Part shown: positions 1 through 10,900 of the stretch, piece by piece
Layout of the letters: the number at the start of each line of letters is the position of its first letter
Numbering within the stretch: the first letter of the stretch is position 1
Origin: Euwallacea fornicatus
Lineage: Eukaryota; Arthropoda; Insecta; Coleoptera; Curculionidae
Direction of reading: 5' to 3'
DNA length: 64,000 nucleotides
NCBI RefSeq assembly: GCF_040115645.1
Contig: NC_089563.1
Location: 620,001-684,000 of the forward strand
The notes under the pieces: generated by a model
Told to the model about the DNA's origin: nothing
What the model saw: the letters and a program-made list of their open reading frames with translations, nothing else
Database searches by the model: none
Made by a program: the position numbers and the translations under genes

Positions 1-106
1 GATACTTTGATCGTTTTTATCTATTACCCGACCCAACGTAATGCCAGAATTTCAAACGTGTACGATGTGTTCTTCTTGGTGTTGCGTTTTTTTTGAAAGT
101 TAGTGT

Positions 107-1260
107 ATATAGGGTGTGCCATTAAAAATTTTTGCATCAGCCTTTTTTGAACTACGATCAAAATATTAGAAATTGCCACCATAAGTCAGTTTTGCTTGCG
201 AGAGAGAATACATTTTAGCGTTAAATGCAGATTCACCATAACAACCCTTTTCGCAGGGATGCATTCAGCTTTAAAATTTCAAATGGCACTATAGGTCAAG
301 TGACATATCATTTGAAAGGATTTTTAGTTCTGACTGTCAGAATATAATTTTTTTCCAATTGCAGGTCGCTTGTTAAATAATAAACCGGCGTAATACATAA
401 ATTTTAAAGCAGGTCCAGGCTGGCACTCTAAGAAATGGTCTATGGAAATTGCTGTTTTTGGTCACGTGGAAGCGGCTAATATTTTGGATATTCGTAAGCT
501 TTTTGATATTTTGAAGAGTTTCTAGTTCAAGTTGTCAACACAATTTAAAATACATTTACATATACAAATACATCTCTCTGTTTACCATCCATATAAACTT
601 TAAAAGACCTGATTGAAAACACTCCTGAATATTGTTCGCTATTTGCAAACAAAATGACTAACCGACTAGCAAACGATAAAAAAAATTGTTCAAAATGATT
701 TTTTTGAGAAATGCACTTTTTATCTCAATGGATTGGTTAATCGTTATAACTGCCGCTATTGGATTGACACCAATCACACATTATTAAAGAAGGAACACAC
801 TCAAAAGCTTCAGAAACTTAATACGTGGGCAAGAATTCTTCGAAAAAGGATTATTGAACCATATTTATTTCCAGAAAACATTAATGGAACAATGTACCTT
901 GAGATTTTCGAAAACTACATTTATCCAATCATTGGTTTAAACTGTGGAAAATGATGACAATACCTTAGATAACAACGTATCTTTTCAACAAGGTGGGGCA
1001 TCTCCACATTTTACACTTCCAGTTCGCTAGTTTCTTGATGACCAGTTTCCAAATCATTGGCTAAGTCGCCTCGAATCGGTCGAATAGCCACACAGACCAC
1101 CTGATGTGACATCCTTAGATTTTTCTTGTGAACATATTTTAAGTCGAAAGTTTATACCACTCAGCTGCAGTCTTTTGAAGAAGAGAGGCGACGTATCATT
1201 GACGAATGTCGCCTAATTACCACCAAAATTCTTAACAATTATTGGAGACACTCTGTATGT
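107..1260 (+). mobile_element. mariner-like element with decayed transposase
   Basis: The ends form an imperfect inverted pair: TATATAGGGTGTGCCATTAA at the left and, reading inward from the right, ACATACAGAGTGTCTCCAAT. This is the TACAGGGTGT-type end repeated through the window. The only recognisable content is the broken transposase at about 690-1240. The size (about 1.15 kb) is close to that of a full mariner-type unit, so this looks like an old full-length copy rather than a MITE. Boundaries are good to a few bases. Confidence 0.6.
690..1240 (+). pseudogene. mariner-like transposase remnant (DUF4817-associated type)
   Basis: The central and C-terminal parts of an insect mariner-like transposase can be read across several stops. 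Around 730-760 is LVNRYNCRYW, the stretch after the first catalytic Asp; at 835-920 is WARILRKRIIEPYLFPE, matching the family's VWAGIIGDHLIGPFFLPE. After a stop, 985-1015 reads FQQGGASPHF, where the family has FQQDGAPPHY, so the second catalytic Asp is Gly. At about 1092-1120 is PPDVTSLDF, the PRSPDLTPLDFF region with the third acidic residue. Stops, the D-to-G change and frame breaks show it is dead. A trace of the first catalytic region lies just upstream. Confidence 0.65.
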
Positions 1261-1687
1261 AGGAGCATTTATAGCGGTTTAATTTCATTATAATTAAATC
1301 AATGGTAATACTGAAGATCCGCAAAGGAGATTTCAATAACGAGTGTTTACCAATATTCTTTAACAACAAATTATTGAATAATGTATAATTACGTTAAAAT
1401 GAGCGTTAATCGAGCAGGAATACTTTCCTACGTGCAGAAATCGATTTTACAGATATTCGGACCAAAAATTATTCCTTTATACCGTATGATAGTTTCGAGT
1501 CATATTTTAAAACCAAATCTAAATTTTCGCTTAATTTCTCCAAATTAATTCCATCATTACGTTTGGGTACGTAAAACATTATAACTTTTAGATGTTGATT
1601 GTGTACCTCTGAAATAACTATTATACCAACATATACGTCATAAAATATGCTTTGATTTAGGGTTCGTTCAACGCGAATGCGGTAGTA

Positions 1688-3241
1688 TATACAGGGTGTC
1701 CCAGATCAAAGTGCAAAAATATTTTAACCATGGTTTCTACTAATGAAATTAACAAACACGTATTTTTTCTTTTTGCTCAAAAGTCGGTCGTTTAAGATCT
1801 AGAGATCTTTAAATGTGGGGCCCCATTTGGATTAACTAATTTGAGTTGGAAGAGCCCTTCAAAGGATTTTTGTTAAATTTAGTGCACAAACATTTTTCGA
1901 ACGCAGTAGTTCACAAATAAAAAAATGAAATATACAGCCTTGCCATAACATAGATATAAGGGCCGGACTATCAACATAGAGGCCCGTATTTATTTAACCG
2001 TTAAATATTTCGATTAATTGATTGCATTACTCGATTGTACTTTTCATTTAGAAAGTTTTTTGTCTCTTGGAGATTTTTCGCATAATGCGTCGTTTTCTCG
2101 TAGTGGCGATTCCAAATTTTACATCTTTTATTGCAGGAATTTGTTGATATTAAGTAGACCATGGCTCGAATAGCCACATCATTCTCCCTGTCAAAAAAAT
2201 CGTTCTGATTGTCATTTTCTGGCATATTGTGGTCAACTAGCAGTAGGTATTACTCGTTAATGCTATTATTGCCATATTTAATTATAAAATAACATAAAAA
2301 TTATTTTTTATTTGTTTTATGCTGGTTCTTCCGTTTAGCGATCTCGAGTATGCATACATTCACTTGATTTATGGTGAGGGTAGACAAAATGCTCATAGAG
2401 CTAGAGTTCTCTACCATCAGCGATTTCCTAATCGACGACTTCCAAATGCGAGAAAGTTTACAAATGTTCATATCAGATTGAGGGAAATTGGTAGTTTCGT
2501 CCTCAACGGGGAGAAAATCATAATATTAAGCATCACGGGGTAGATGATGAGCAAGAAATATTGAATTACTTTGAGGGTAATAAAATTAGTAGCTTAAGAA
2601 ATGCTGACTTATTGATCTCAAAAAATAGTATTCAAAGGGTGTTACGTCAAGAAAAGTATCACCCTTATCGTTTAAAGAAAGCCCAGGAACTCGTGATCAC
2701 ATTGAACAATTTTTATAGTGTATAATTTTATTATTATTTTTTATTTTGTTTCCAATAATTCTATAAATAACTTTTGGTAGACACGATCTAATCCGAGGAA
2801 GATAAGAATTACTTTAAAATAACTATCTATGAGAAAACGACACATTCTGTGAAAAATCTCCAAGAGACAATAAAGTTTCTAAATGAAAGGTATAATCAAG
2901 TAGTGTAATCACTTAATCGAAATATTTAACGGTAAAATAAATACGGGCCTCTATGTTCATAGTCCGGCCCTTATATCTATGTTATGGAAAAGCTGTATAT
3001 TTCATTTTTTTATTTGTGAATTGCTACGATCGAAAAATATTTGTACACCAAATTTAACGAAAATTCTTTGAAGGGCTCTTCCAACACAAATTATTTAATC
3101 CAAATGGGGCCCCACATTCAATGATCTCTAAAACTTAAACGACCGACTTTTGGAGAAAAAGGAAAAATACGTGTTTGTTAATTTCATTAGTAGAAACAAT
3201 GGTTAAAATATTTTCCCTTTGATCTGGTACACCCTGTATAT
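1688..3241. mobile_element. long-TIR (foldback-like) mariner-related element
   Basis: The left arm (1688 to about 2110) and right arm (about 2815 to 3241) are inverted copies of each other over roughly 420 bp. They share the end TATATACAGGGTG, the blocks GGGGCCCCA and GTCCGGCCCTTATATCTATG, and TCTCCAAGAGACA. The loop of about 700 bp contains a piece of a transposase N-terminal domain (2319-2700). The arms differ by scattered substitutions and small indels, so the copy is not new. Probably non-autonomous, moved by a related mariner-like transposase (inference). Confidence 0.75.
2319..2700 (+). pseudogene. DUF4817-type helix-turn-helix fragment of a transposase
   Basis: The first 74 codons read through YIHLIYGEGRQNAHRARVLY, QRFPNRRLPNARKFTNVH and RLREIGSF, the N-terminal helix-turn-helix block (DUF4817) that precedes the DDE core in many insect mariner-like transposases. 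A frameshift near 2520-2540 follows, after which DEQEILNYFEG and IQRVLRQEKYHPYRLKKAQE continue the second DNA-binding helix region to about 2700. The catalytic domain is missing; the right inverted arm starts shortly after. It lies in the loop of the long-TIR element. Confidence 0.65.
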
Positions 3242-3470
3242 AGGATACAATTGAAAAAAACTGTTTTACCCAGTTCAAAAATATTGAAAAAACTGAATAT
3301 ATTAAAAAATTACATATTTTACATCTATAGTGCTAATCTTTACGTTGGCCTTGTGCAACATCAAAACTTTTTTTTATATCACTAATTTTCAAGACCTTTT
3401 CTCCTTATGAATTCTTTCCATCTACGATTTTCATCTTTCGCAGCTAATCCTCCGGTAACAAATTTGTAGT

Positions 3471-3758
3471 GTCGGAATTCAACGGGATATCAATTCCAAT
3501 ACTAGAGTAGATATGGGATGGTGGTTATACCTACGAAATAAATCACAGTTCAAGAAACAAAAGCTGTAAGTGTGCGTTTATTAACTAAAGATAGAAGAAC
3601 AAAAGGAAGAAGAGCAAACGGACCGAGGCCTGTCTCTTCTCAGTTCGTCGTTTCTGTGACTGCCCGGGTCAGCTTCTTCCTTTTTCCAACTCCCTTAACT
3701 GCTACCTGTCTTTCTGGGTTTCTCACCCCCGCTTGGTCACATCCCGGCACCAGATACC
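3471..3758. repeat. possible solo LTR
   Basis: The stretch begins TGTCGGAATTC and ends CACATCCCGGCA, matching the TGTCGGGAT...ATCCCGACA inverted ends typical of LTRs. It is richer in G+C than its flanks, and a similar 3' end occurs at 10342-10356. No polyprotein is attached and no clean target-site duplication was seen. A 90-codon open frame inside is most likely fortuitous. Confidence 0.3.
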
Positions 3759-4299
3759 CAGAGGATCATCACTCTAATTATCTTAACATAATGTCTTTAA
3801 GGATGGTGACGCGGCATTGTGAAATGGAAAGAACGGATACATAAATTTAATAAAATGTTGATGGTCAACTGAATTATGACCTGGTTTTGTACTCCTACAA
3901 ATTTAATATAAAATTAATGACTCGTGTCTATTATTTCCAAGCAAATCCTCCGTCCAAACCCTAGATTAGCAATAAACCGAATATAAACCCTTCAAGTAAC
4001 CAAGAATCGACACTAAAAAACAAATATATTTCCAGAAATGTAGTTCTCGTTATGGCCAAGAATAACTCATATATCTGGTTGTAAGATAATTAGTAACCAG
4101 TTATCAGCCTTATATTATTTTGCTAATTCTTTCTAAGTAATCCATTTTCAGTGAAAAGGTTGGCGAGTATTCCCACATTACACAGTAAGCCGCAGAAGTA
4201 ATATTTAAATTCATTTAAAATTCAACAGTGTATTGTTTGGAAAAACGCTAAAATCCATCTATTTTTATTTTTTATGAAGTTTTTTGATGGCAAATTTAT

Positions 4300-5541
4300 A
4301 CAAGGTGTCCGAAAATTAGAAGTAAATGTTTCGAGGGGTGACTGTACGACAAAAAATAGGCAGAAAACCTCATGTAAACATAGGTCGGCAAATGGACCCT
4401 AAGGGAGCTAGACCCTTTTAAAAAGTGAACCCTAATGATGTTTTTTTATCGATATAGTCGAAACGGTTTGGGATGAAGTCATGAAATTTTGACTGTTAAC
4501 TCAGATTTTTATGGTAAATTAGAAAATTCAAACTAAATTTAAAAATCTTTTTAGAGGTGTGTTAAACAGGGCCGGCTTAGGGAATTTTGGGTCATATCTT
4601 TTTTGCTTGTAACTTATCTCACATTTTGACTACATTAATTGAAAAAGCATGGTTTTCTAAGTTAAAAAGGTGCTTTTTGTTGACCTCGAAATAAGGCCCC
4701 GTTATACATACAGGGTGGTCCTCCTTTCGATTTTTTTCAAAGAAATGTTACTTCATACTATAATTCTTTGATAGATTTGATACCACAAGCGGTATAGACT
4801 ATGGAAAACCAATGGTCGGTGATAAAGTTTCTATGGAAACGTTTTTCAACTTTTGACAGTTTGTCAATTTTTTTTTAGTAAACAATTTTTTATCAAATTT
4901 TTAATTTAATATATTTTTTTAAATTATTAATTATGGCAGGACTAAATTTATCATACAATAATGAAAGATCGAAACGGTTGATATTAAATATATAAGTATT
5001 AAAACACAAAGTGACAGTTATTTTTCGAGGTTAACTCGATGGCGTAAAGAAAAATTGGATTTCCTATTTACAAAACACAAGTTTTTAATGATTTATGATT
5101 GTCGACTTTAAGAATTGTTTATGACCACCCTGTATGTTATTTCGCGAGTTTTACTGCAAGTTATGTTTTATTAGCAATTCGTCAAAAAATTGCAGCGATA
5201 TAACTTTCTCTTTTCATAATAACATGAATCAATGACTGCAACTGTCAAATTTCATCTTTAAATGTAAATATCTCTAGAACGGTTAACAATAAGCGTAAAA
5301 CGTTTGTTATAAAAGGCGTTCAGAATTCATCGTAGAGTCCAAAAATGCAAATACAATATAGGGCGTTCCGTTTAAAATAAGCGAGTCGACATCTATTTTC
5401 TGTATAGCCGGAAGTGCCGCCATCTTGAAAATATTTTTAACGCGTGTCCCCCAACGACTTAGGTATGTTCCCGCCATTTTCAGATTCTTTCCAAATTATG
5501 GTTTTCCCGCAATTGATCGAGACACTTCCCGGAGGACCACC
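4300..5541. mobile_element. cluster of small nested TIR elements
   Basis: At 4300 an isolated left end TACAAGGTGTCCGAAAAT resembles the end of the 13.77-kb element. At 4706 the end ACATACAGGGTGGTCCTCC pairs with two inverted partners: GACCACCCTGTATGT at about 5121-5136 and GGAGGACCACCCTGTATA at about 5524-5541. A further internal end at 5345 (ATATAGGGCGTTCCGTTTAAA) is shared with the repeat at 54.77 kb. No coding sequence is visible. The interval is best read as several MITE-type copies inserted into each other. Confidence 0.5.
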
Positions 5542-5849
5542 CTGTATATAGATTGGCCCATAAACGAGTTACGACCATCAACTTAATTTTTTCAAATAGA
5601 AACATTTTTTTTTCAAAATCTACACGAAACCATAAGCATGTTTCATGTACCATGTCCTATACCTAAATCCAACACGTCTCGGGACATTTACGATTGAACA
5701 CATCAATGAGTAAGACCGTATCATGTGCATAATTAAGAAAGACGGTTTCGGACTTCTTGTCAAAACTTCAGTTATCTCGAAAAGGACTGATTCATATGAA
5801 AAAAAGAGAATAACAAATCCAATGAAATGCTGAAAATGTTTGTCATTTA

Positions 5850-6640
5850 AAGCTAGACATGGCTATCAATAAACTTTCTTTGCAAGTTTTCAACCATTTC
5901 TGGAGTTATGGCACGCACTTCTGTTCAGATTATTCTTTCGACTCTTGCAGACCATTTGGTCATATATATACGAATCACGGTAACCTCATTATGAAGTTTG
6001 GGAAAGGTTTTATTCAAAAACATGAGTGGCATGTCGAGAACTACATGGTTAATTAAAACGTTATTGCAAAAAAAGCCGAAAGCCTTCTCTATTTAAGCGT
6101 TGCTGTATTTATGATCTTATGAATACCAATATGCAAAAAATGATTGGTAGGTACAGAATTGAGAAATGAAAGAAAATATACCAAAATATAACTTTTCAGT
6201 GTGAAAAACTTGTCATATTTTTTTTAGGTTTATCGTGGATAATAATCACTTGCATAGTCACCTGCCTACAACTACGAGCTCGACACCCACCAATTGAAAC
6301 ACCTCGCTATCTTACTAATGAAGTATATTTTCCAGGGAAGGGTTAAGCTCCAGTCCTAAAAAATGGAAATCAACCTTCATTGTATTGTGAATAAAGTATG
6401 GCTCAAATAAATAGTTTCCTATTAATCCTAACCAAACATCAACCGTAAAAGGAAAGATATTAATATAGTAACGGAAACTGCGAACACTATGTTTATCGGA
6501 AGGGTGGTGATCATCTGACTGGAATATTCTATGTAGTGTAGTATGAGGAATGCTAGATCTACTTGCCACCATACGTGTGCTATTTTTAGAAACTTCTTTC
6601 GAAAATTCTGATGAATTTTTTCAAAATTTTCATTTTCAAA
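5850..6640 (-). pseudogene. rearranged mariner-like transposase remnant
   Basis: Reading the minus strand from 6572 gives VASRSSIPHTTLHRIFQ, a helix-turn-helix core, then within about 100 codons VWLGLIGNYLFEPYF, the block after the first catalytic Asp. At 5860-5940 minus lies ITPEMVENLQRKF, the family's C-terminal helix (AITPEMLRNVRRSF in relatives). Intervening parts, including the catalytic residues, are deleted or unreadable. It sits 0.7 kb upstream of the fuseless coding start and is unrelated to it. Confidence 0.5.
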
Positions 6641-7248
6641 AATATATTGAACACCAACTGTTGAGAGAGAAAAACATCTAACAACGTTATTACAAATAAA
6701 ACCTAAATGTTTCTAAAACCATTGAAAATCGAAACTTTATTCAAATTTGTTGTTAGAAATAGCCTATATAATCATCCTTAAAAGTATCTTCCGCTAGTCA
6801 GAAAACATCCTGTATTTTTAGAGTCGATTGCTTCAATAAAAATAAAATGATGTAAGCATGATGTCGCAAATTCATTGAGCCTTCAGATCCAGGATATTAA
6901 AATTTAAGATTTTTTGAAGGTTTTGCTTTAAGTTTTGAGATGTTAAGTCAAAATTTACCATCAACTAGTCTTATTCCCCAACCAGTGATTTTTTTCGTAG
7001 AAAACGAAAACGAAAACAAAATTTTCGAGGAGTTATTTACGATTCTAGAAAAAGGTACCTACCTAACAATAAAAATATTTTCACTTTGGATAGGGTGACA
7101 CAACAGCTTATTTCATAATTCCCGTAAAGTCCATAAATCTTCTATACAAACTAGGTACTAATCGGTTAATTACGATTGAGATACTTAGTTCATTCAATCC
7201 CTCGCACAAGTTCAGCAAACGAGGTACCATTGTAAATTTAATAAATAA

Positions 7249-7274
7249 GTCACGTGACCGGTTCCCCACCGGTT
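7249..7274. promoter_or_regulatory. palindromic E-box with two ACCGGTT motifs
   Basis: GTCACGTGAC (7249-7258) is a perfect 10-bp palindrome with a CACGTG core. It runs straight into ACCGGTT at 7257-7263, repeated at 7268-7274, so the copies are 11 bp apart. CACGTG is a bHLH site; ACCGGTT resembles the Grainyhead core. The cluster stands out from AT-rich flanks about 160 bp before the fuseless coding start. Regulatory use is inferred only. Confidence 0.3.
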
Positions 7275-7426
7275 GAGCGGTACGGTGCCGGCTTCATTTG
7301 TCTCCACTAATAAAATGTATCCAGTACTCAAACCAATTGCTTTGAGCAAATTACAAACCCGAATTGTACCTCTTGCAGAAACAATGCAAACATATTGCGA
7401 ATAGTACTAGCAAAGCGCGAGTCAAA

Positions 7427-7966
7427 ATGCGAGGCAGTATCGCCGGGTTACCTGACACTTTCCAAGGCAATGGTACCACCTATTATACTCTCATTACGGT
7501 CTTGGACTTACTCTTTTCCGCGTTAGTTGTCGGACCTTGTGTCGTAACTTACTGGAGGAGTGTCTGGAATTTAATGGACGTTTACGTACTGCCCGAACAC
7601 AAATTACATAGTGCCGCGATATCCACAGCCATAGGCCTCGGCGGACACTTGTTTTTCATTCTTTTCCAGAAAGTGTTGGATAAAAACTTCCATCCGGACA
7701 AAAACCGAATTTGGTTTTACATAGTAAGTCGAACATATACGATGTGTTTCGGGTTCGTATGTGTCAACGGTTGGAGAGGACCGTGGGATCTTCTGACCAT
7801 ACAAACTCAAGAGGATTTCAAGAGTTTAATGGTCACCACTGTTATAGGATTAGTGGCTCTTATTGCCATGAGGGCGGTGAGGAACACATCTTCACCTCCT
7901 TGTGTCATAATGAACGACGCACCGGAGGGATATTTCGAAATTTTGACGATGTTTCGAATTACAGCA
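7427..7966 (+). CDS. fusl: fuseless coding exon 1 (residues 1-180)
   Basis: Encodes the start methionine and the first four membrane segments, with WRSVW at 43-47 and WRGPW at 116-120. The donor is GCA|GTAAGT, leaving phase 0. A TTGCAG acceptor-like site at 7374-7379 suggests a 5' untranslated exon lies upstream, though it was not identified. The in-frame extension upstream of the ATG has no other ATG. Confidence 0.85.
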
Positions 7967-10900
7967 GTAAGTTGAAAAACTCGTTTCAAATTCAATCTTT
8001 GACTAATCCGTATGCTTGTAGATAGAATTTGACAAATTGAAAATATATATGTTACCAATAGTTAAAATTCAACCATTGAAAAGCTATACAGGGTGTTTAT
8101 TAAATAGTTGTAGAAACTTTAAGAAGTGAATCTTTGACTAATTTTAAGAGAAAAAATTCGTACGAACATGATTTCGTTTCGGCTTAGTTCTTGATATACA
8201 GGACTTAAAAAAAATTGTTTGGTATTGTGTTTATATTTTTGTTCAATAACATGTCAGTTTGATGGAATTCTAAATCCCGGGAGTGCTAGTGATGAGAAAT
8301 TCAAATATTTACTTCGTTTTTTTGTTTACCTTTAGAGAACGCCACAAAATGGGTTTAAAGTTAAACCTGCTTTGGAAACTTGTAAGTTGAATCTCTAAGA
8401 ATTAAAAAAAAACACCAAAATACATTATTTAGCGTCATGTACCATGTTAAACCATCACTTCATAAATTACTTTCACCAAATTACTGAATATTAGACAAAA
8501 ATTAAACTTCGCGAATTCTCAATTCTGGATGAGAATTACTTTAACCGTTGGATAGAAAGAGCGGGACCAAAGTCTGGCCTCCCAGATCACCAGATTTGAG
8601 TCCTTTGGATTATTTCTATGAGGCCACTTGAAGTCACTGGTTCAGAAAACTTCAGTCCAAAATAAACGAGTTCTAGAAAACAGGATATTTGAATCGTGTG
8701 CCATTATTAATCAGACAGCAGATACTCATATATTCGAAAGAATTCGTCGATCAATGTTAAGGCCAATTGATGCATGTATTGCAGTAGGCGGCAGTCATTT
8801 TCAGCAATTATTTTAAATGTTATTAACTTATTCGCTTATTCGCAAAAGTAGTCTAGTGTTAATCTTTTAAGTGATCTAAGCTTGTCACATCGTAATATAA
8901 TCAATAAAAGACATATTTTTGCTCTTATTTTTCAACAATTCTCAGTTATTCAACTTACGAACTTCCAAGCTTCCAAGCTTAAGATTAAATCCGTTTTTTT
9001 TTCAAAAAGGATGCTTTCAGCGACAAATACTAAAGTTATGGTTATTTAAATCCAGGTGCAACATTATTAAACAAAAATATAATCAAAATACCAAGCAAAA
9101 AAATTTTAATCTAAAGAACCAAGCCCATACGCACCCATATTCATATGAACTTTTTATCTTACATATAGTCAAAAATTCTCTCTTTGAAGTTTGCACAAGT
9201 ATTTAATAAACACTTTGTATGTAGAGGTCAGATTTTCGTCACAAATGTAAGCCTGTATAGTAAACTTCTTGATTTGATTTGTCTAATGAACCCAAAATAA
9301 AATATTTTAAGTTTGATATTTAAAACTGTTCGTATTAATACTCACATATATATATATATATATATATATCATTGTAAGAATTCTTACAAATAGAAATTTA
9401 ATCTTCCGACTCGGTATCTTGAACAACATTTGACATCTAACTCCTCAAAAGTTCACGTAGGGCAAAAAGTAACTGAAAACTGATACTAAATTTTCACCGT
9501 GAATATCTCAGAAGCCCACAGAGGAATTTGGCTTAACGAGAACTTAAAAAATAAACTCTATATATGAATTCTCTTGATATTCATCTATTCTAGTTTGGAG
9601 ATGTTAATAAAATAATTAAATCCAAATAATACTACAATTTCCCTTGATTTGGCTCTGTTGATATAATTACGTCGTTGGCACTAAAAGGCTTTTAAAATTC
9701 TTACTTTCCAATGCAAAATAACTGCAATGTCGTAAAAATTTGCAATAACATTAAATATATTTCCTTTGATTTTGAAATTGTCTATTACTACCAGATCAAT
9801 TTTATCTTCGTTCCATATTGTATCTTCGTGCCTCATAACCAAACTGCTCCCCGTTCTGTGCTTATAGGGACTGATGTTAACAACACATTACTAATTTGAC
9901 CCGTAGCTGGGTAACTGCTCTGAAGCTGATTTTTTAGTTAAGACATAAATTCCCCCCTTTTAGTTAACAACTGTGAAAATACATTTCTGCCATTTAACCA
10001 CTTTTGAGACATACAACCTCAACAATCAAAGAGAACCTTCTTTAATTGCTTGAACCTAAATTGCGCAATTTCTAGAGAACAAAAATTTTGAACAACAAAT
10101 CTTAAATATTTTACTGATATTTACACGAGCTCTCCTGAATCAATACTATTGCTGAACCCTAATATTTCATAATGTAATTGTTAAGGGGTTCCTTCGATAA
10201 ATGAAACCACGAAAACGCCAATTTGGTTTATATATAATGGACTGTATTTAATTTGCACTTATATCAAATAATGAAAGAGTTTTGGTCTAAGTAGGAAGAG
10301 GGAGAATGCTTAATTGGGCGGGTTACACACTATGATTTCGATCACATCCCGACACTGACGCAGCTTCCACACGAAGAGAAGAAAAAAAAAGAGAAAAAAT
10401 TACTTCGATTATCCCTTAAGTACTAAACCCGAGGAATTCCAACCAGGGGCGCACCACCACCAAGAACCCTTACGGGTTATGGCTACGCCGGATCCCATAA
10501 ATCGCGGCCATATAGGGAATATCTATACTAGTCGCTTTTCTGGGAATATTGCAGGCCCAAGAAATTGCCCATCATGGCAATAGTCCCCAACCGAGAAAAC
10601 TTCCTTTGACTAGTAGCATATTCCCCAGCCAAAACGTACCCTTAGTTTTGGCCTGATGAACCATGTGGTCTGGCACCCAGATGGTATTCTCAGAATAAGT
10701 ATCGCCATACATGGGCGTAACTTAAGGGATAAAATACAAATACATAACAAAAAACAAAATTAACAACAACAAACAAAAAACCAAAAACTTAAAGTCCCTA
10801 ACAGTAATAAAGTAAAAATTTCGTGAAATGCCCTTTGATGATTGAGCCATGAAATTTACCCTTGGCGTCATAGTTTATAGAACGTCTGAGTAGTCGTTCT

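Noticed and set aside
3572..3844. 90-codon plus-strand open frame
   Set aside because: It crosses the end of a probable LTR and has no recognisable domain.
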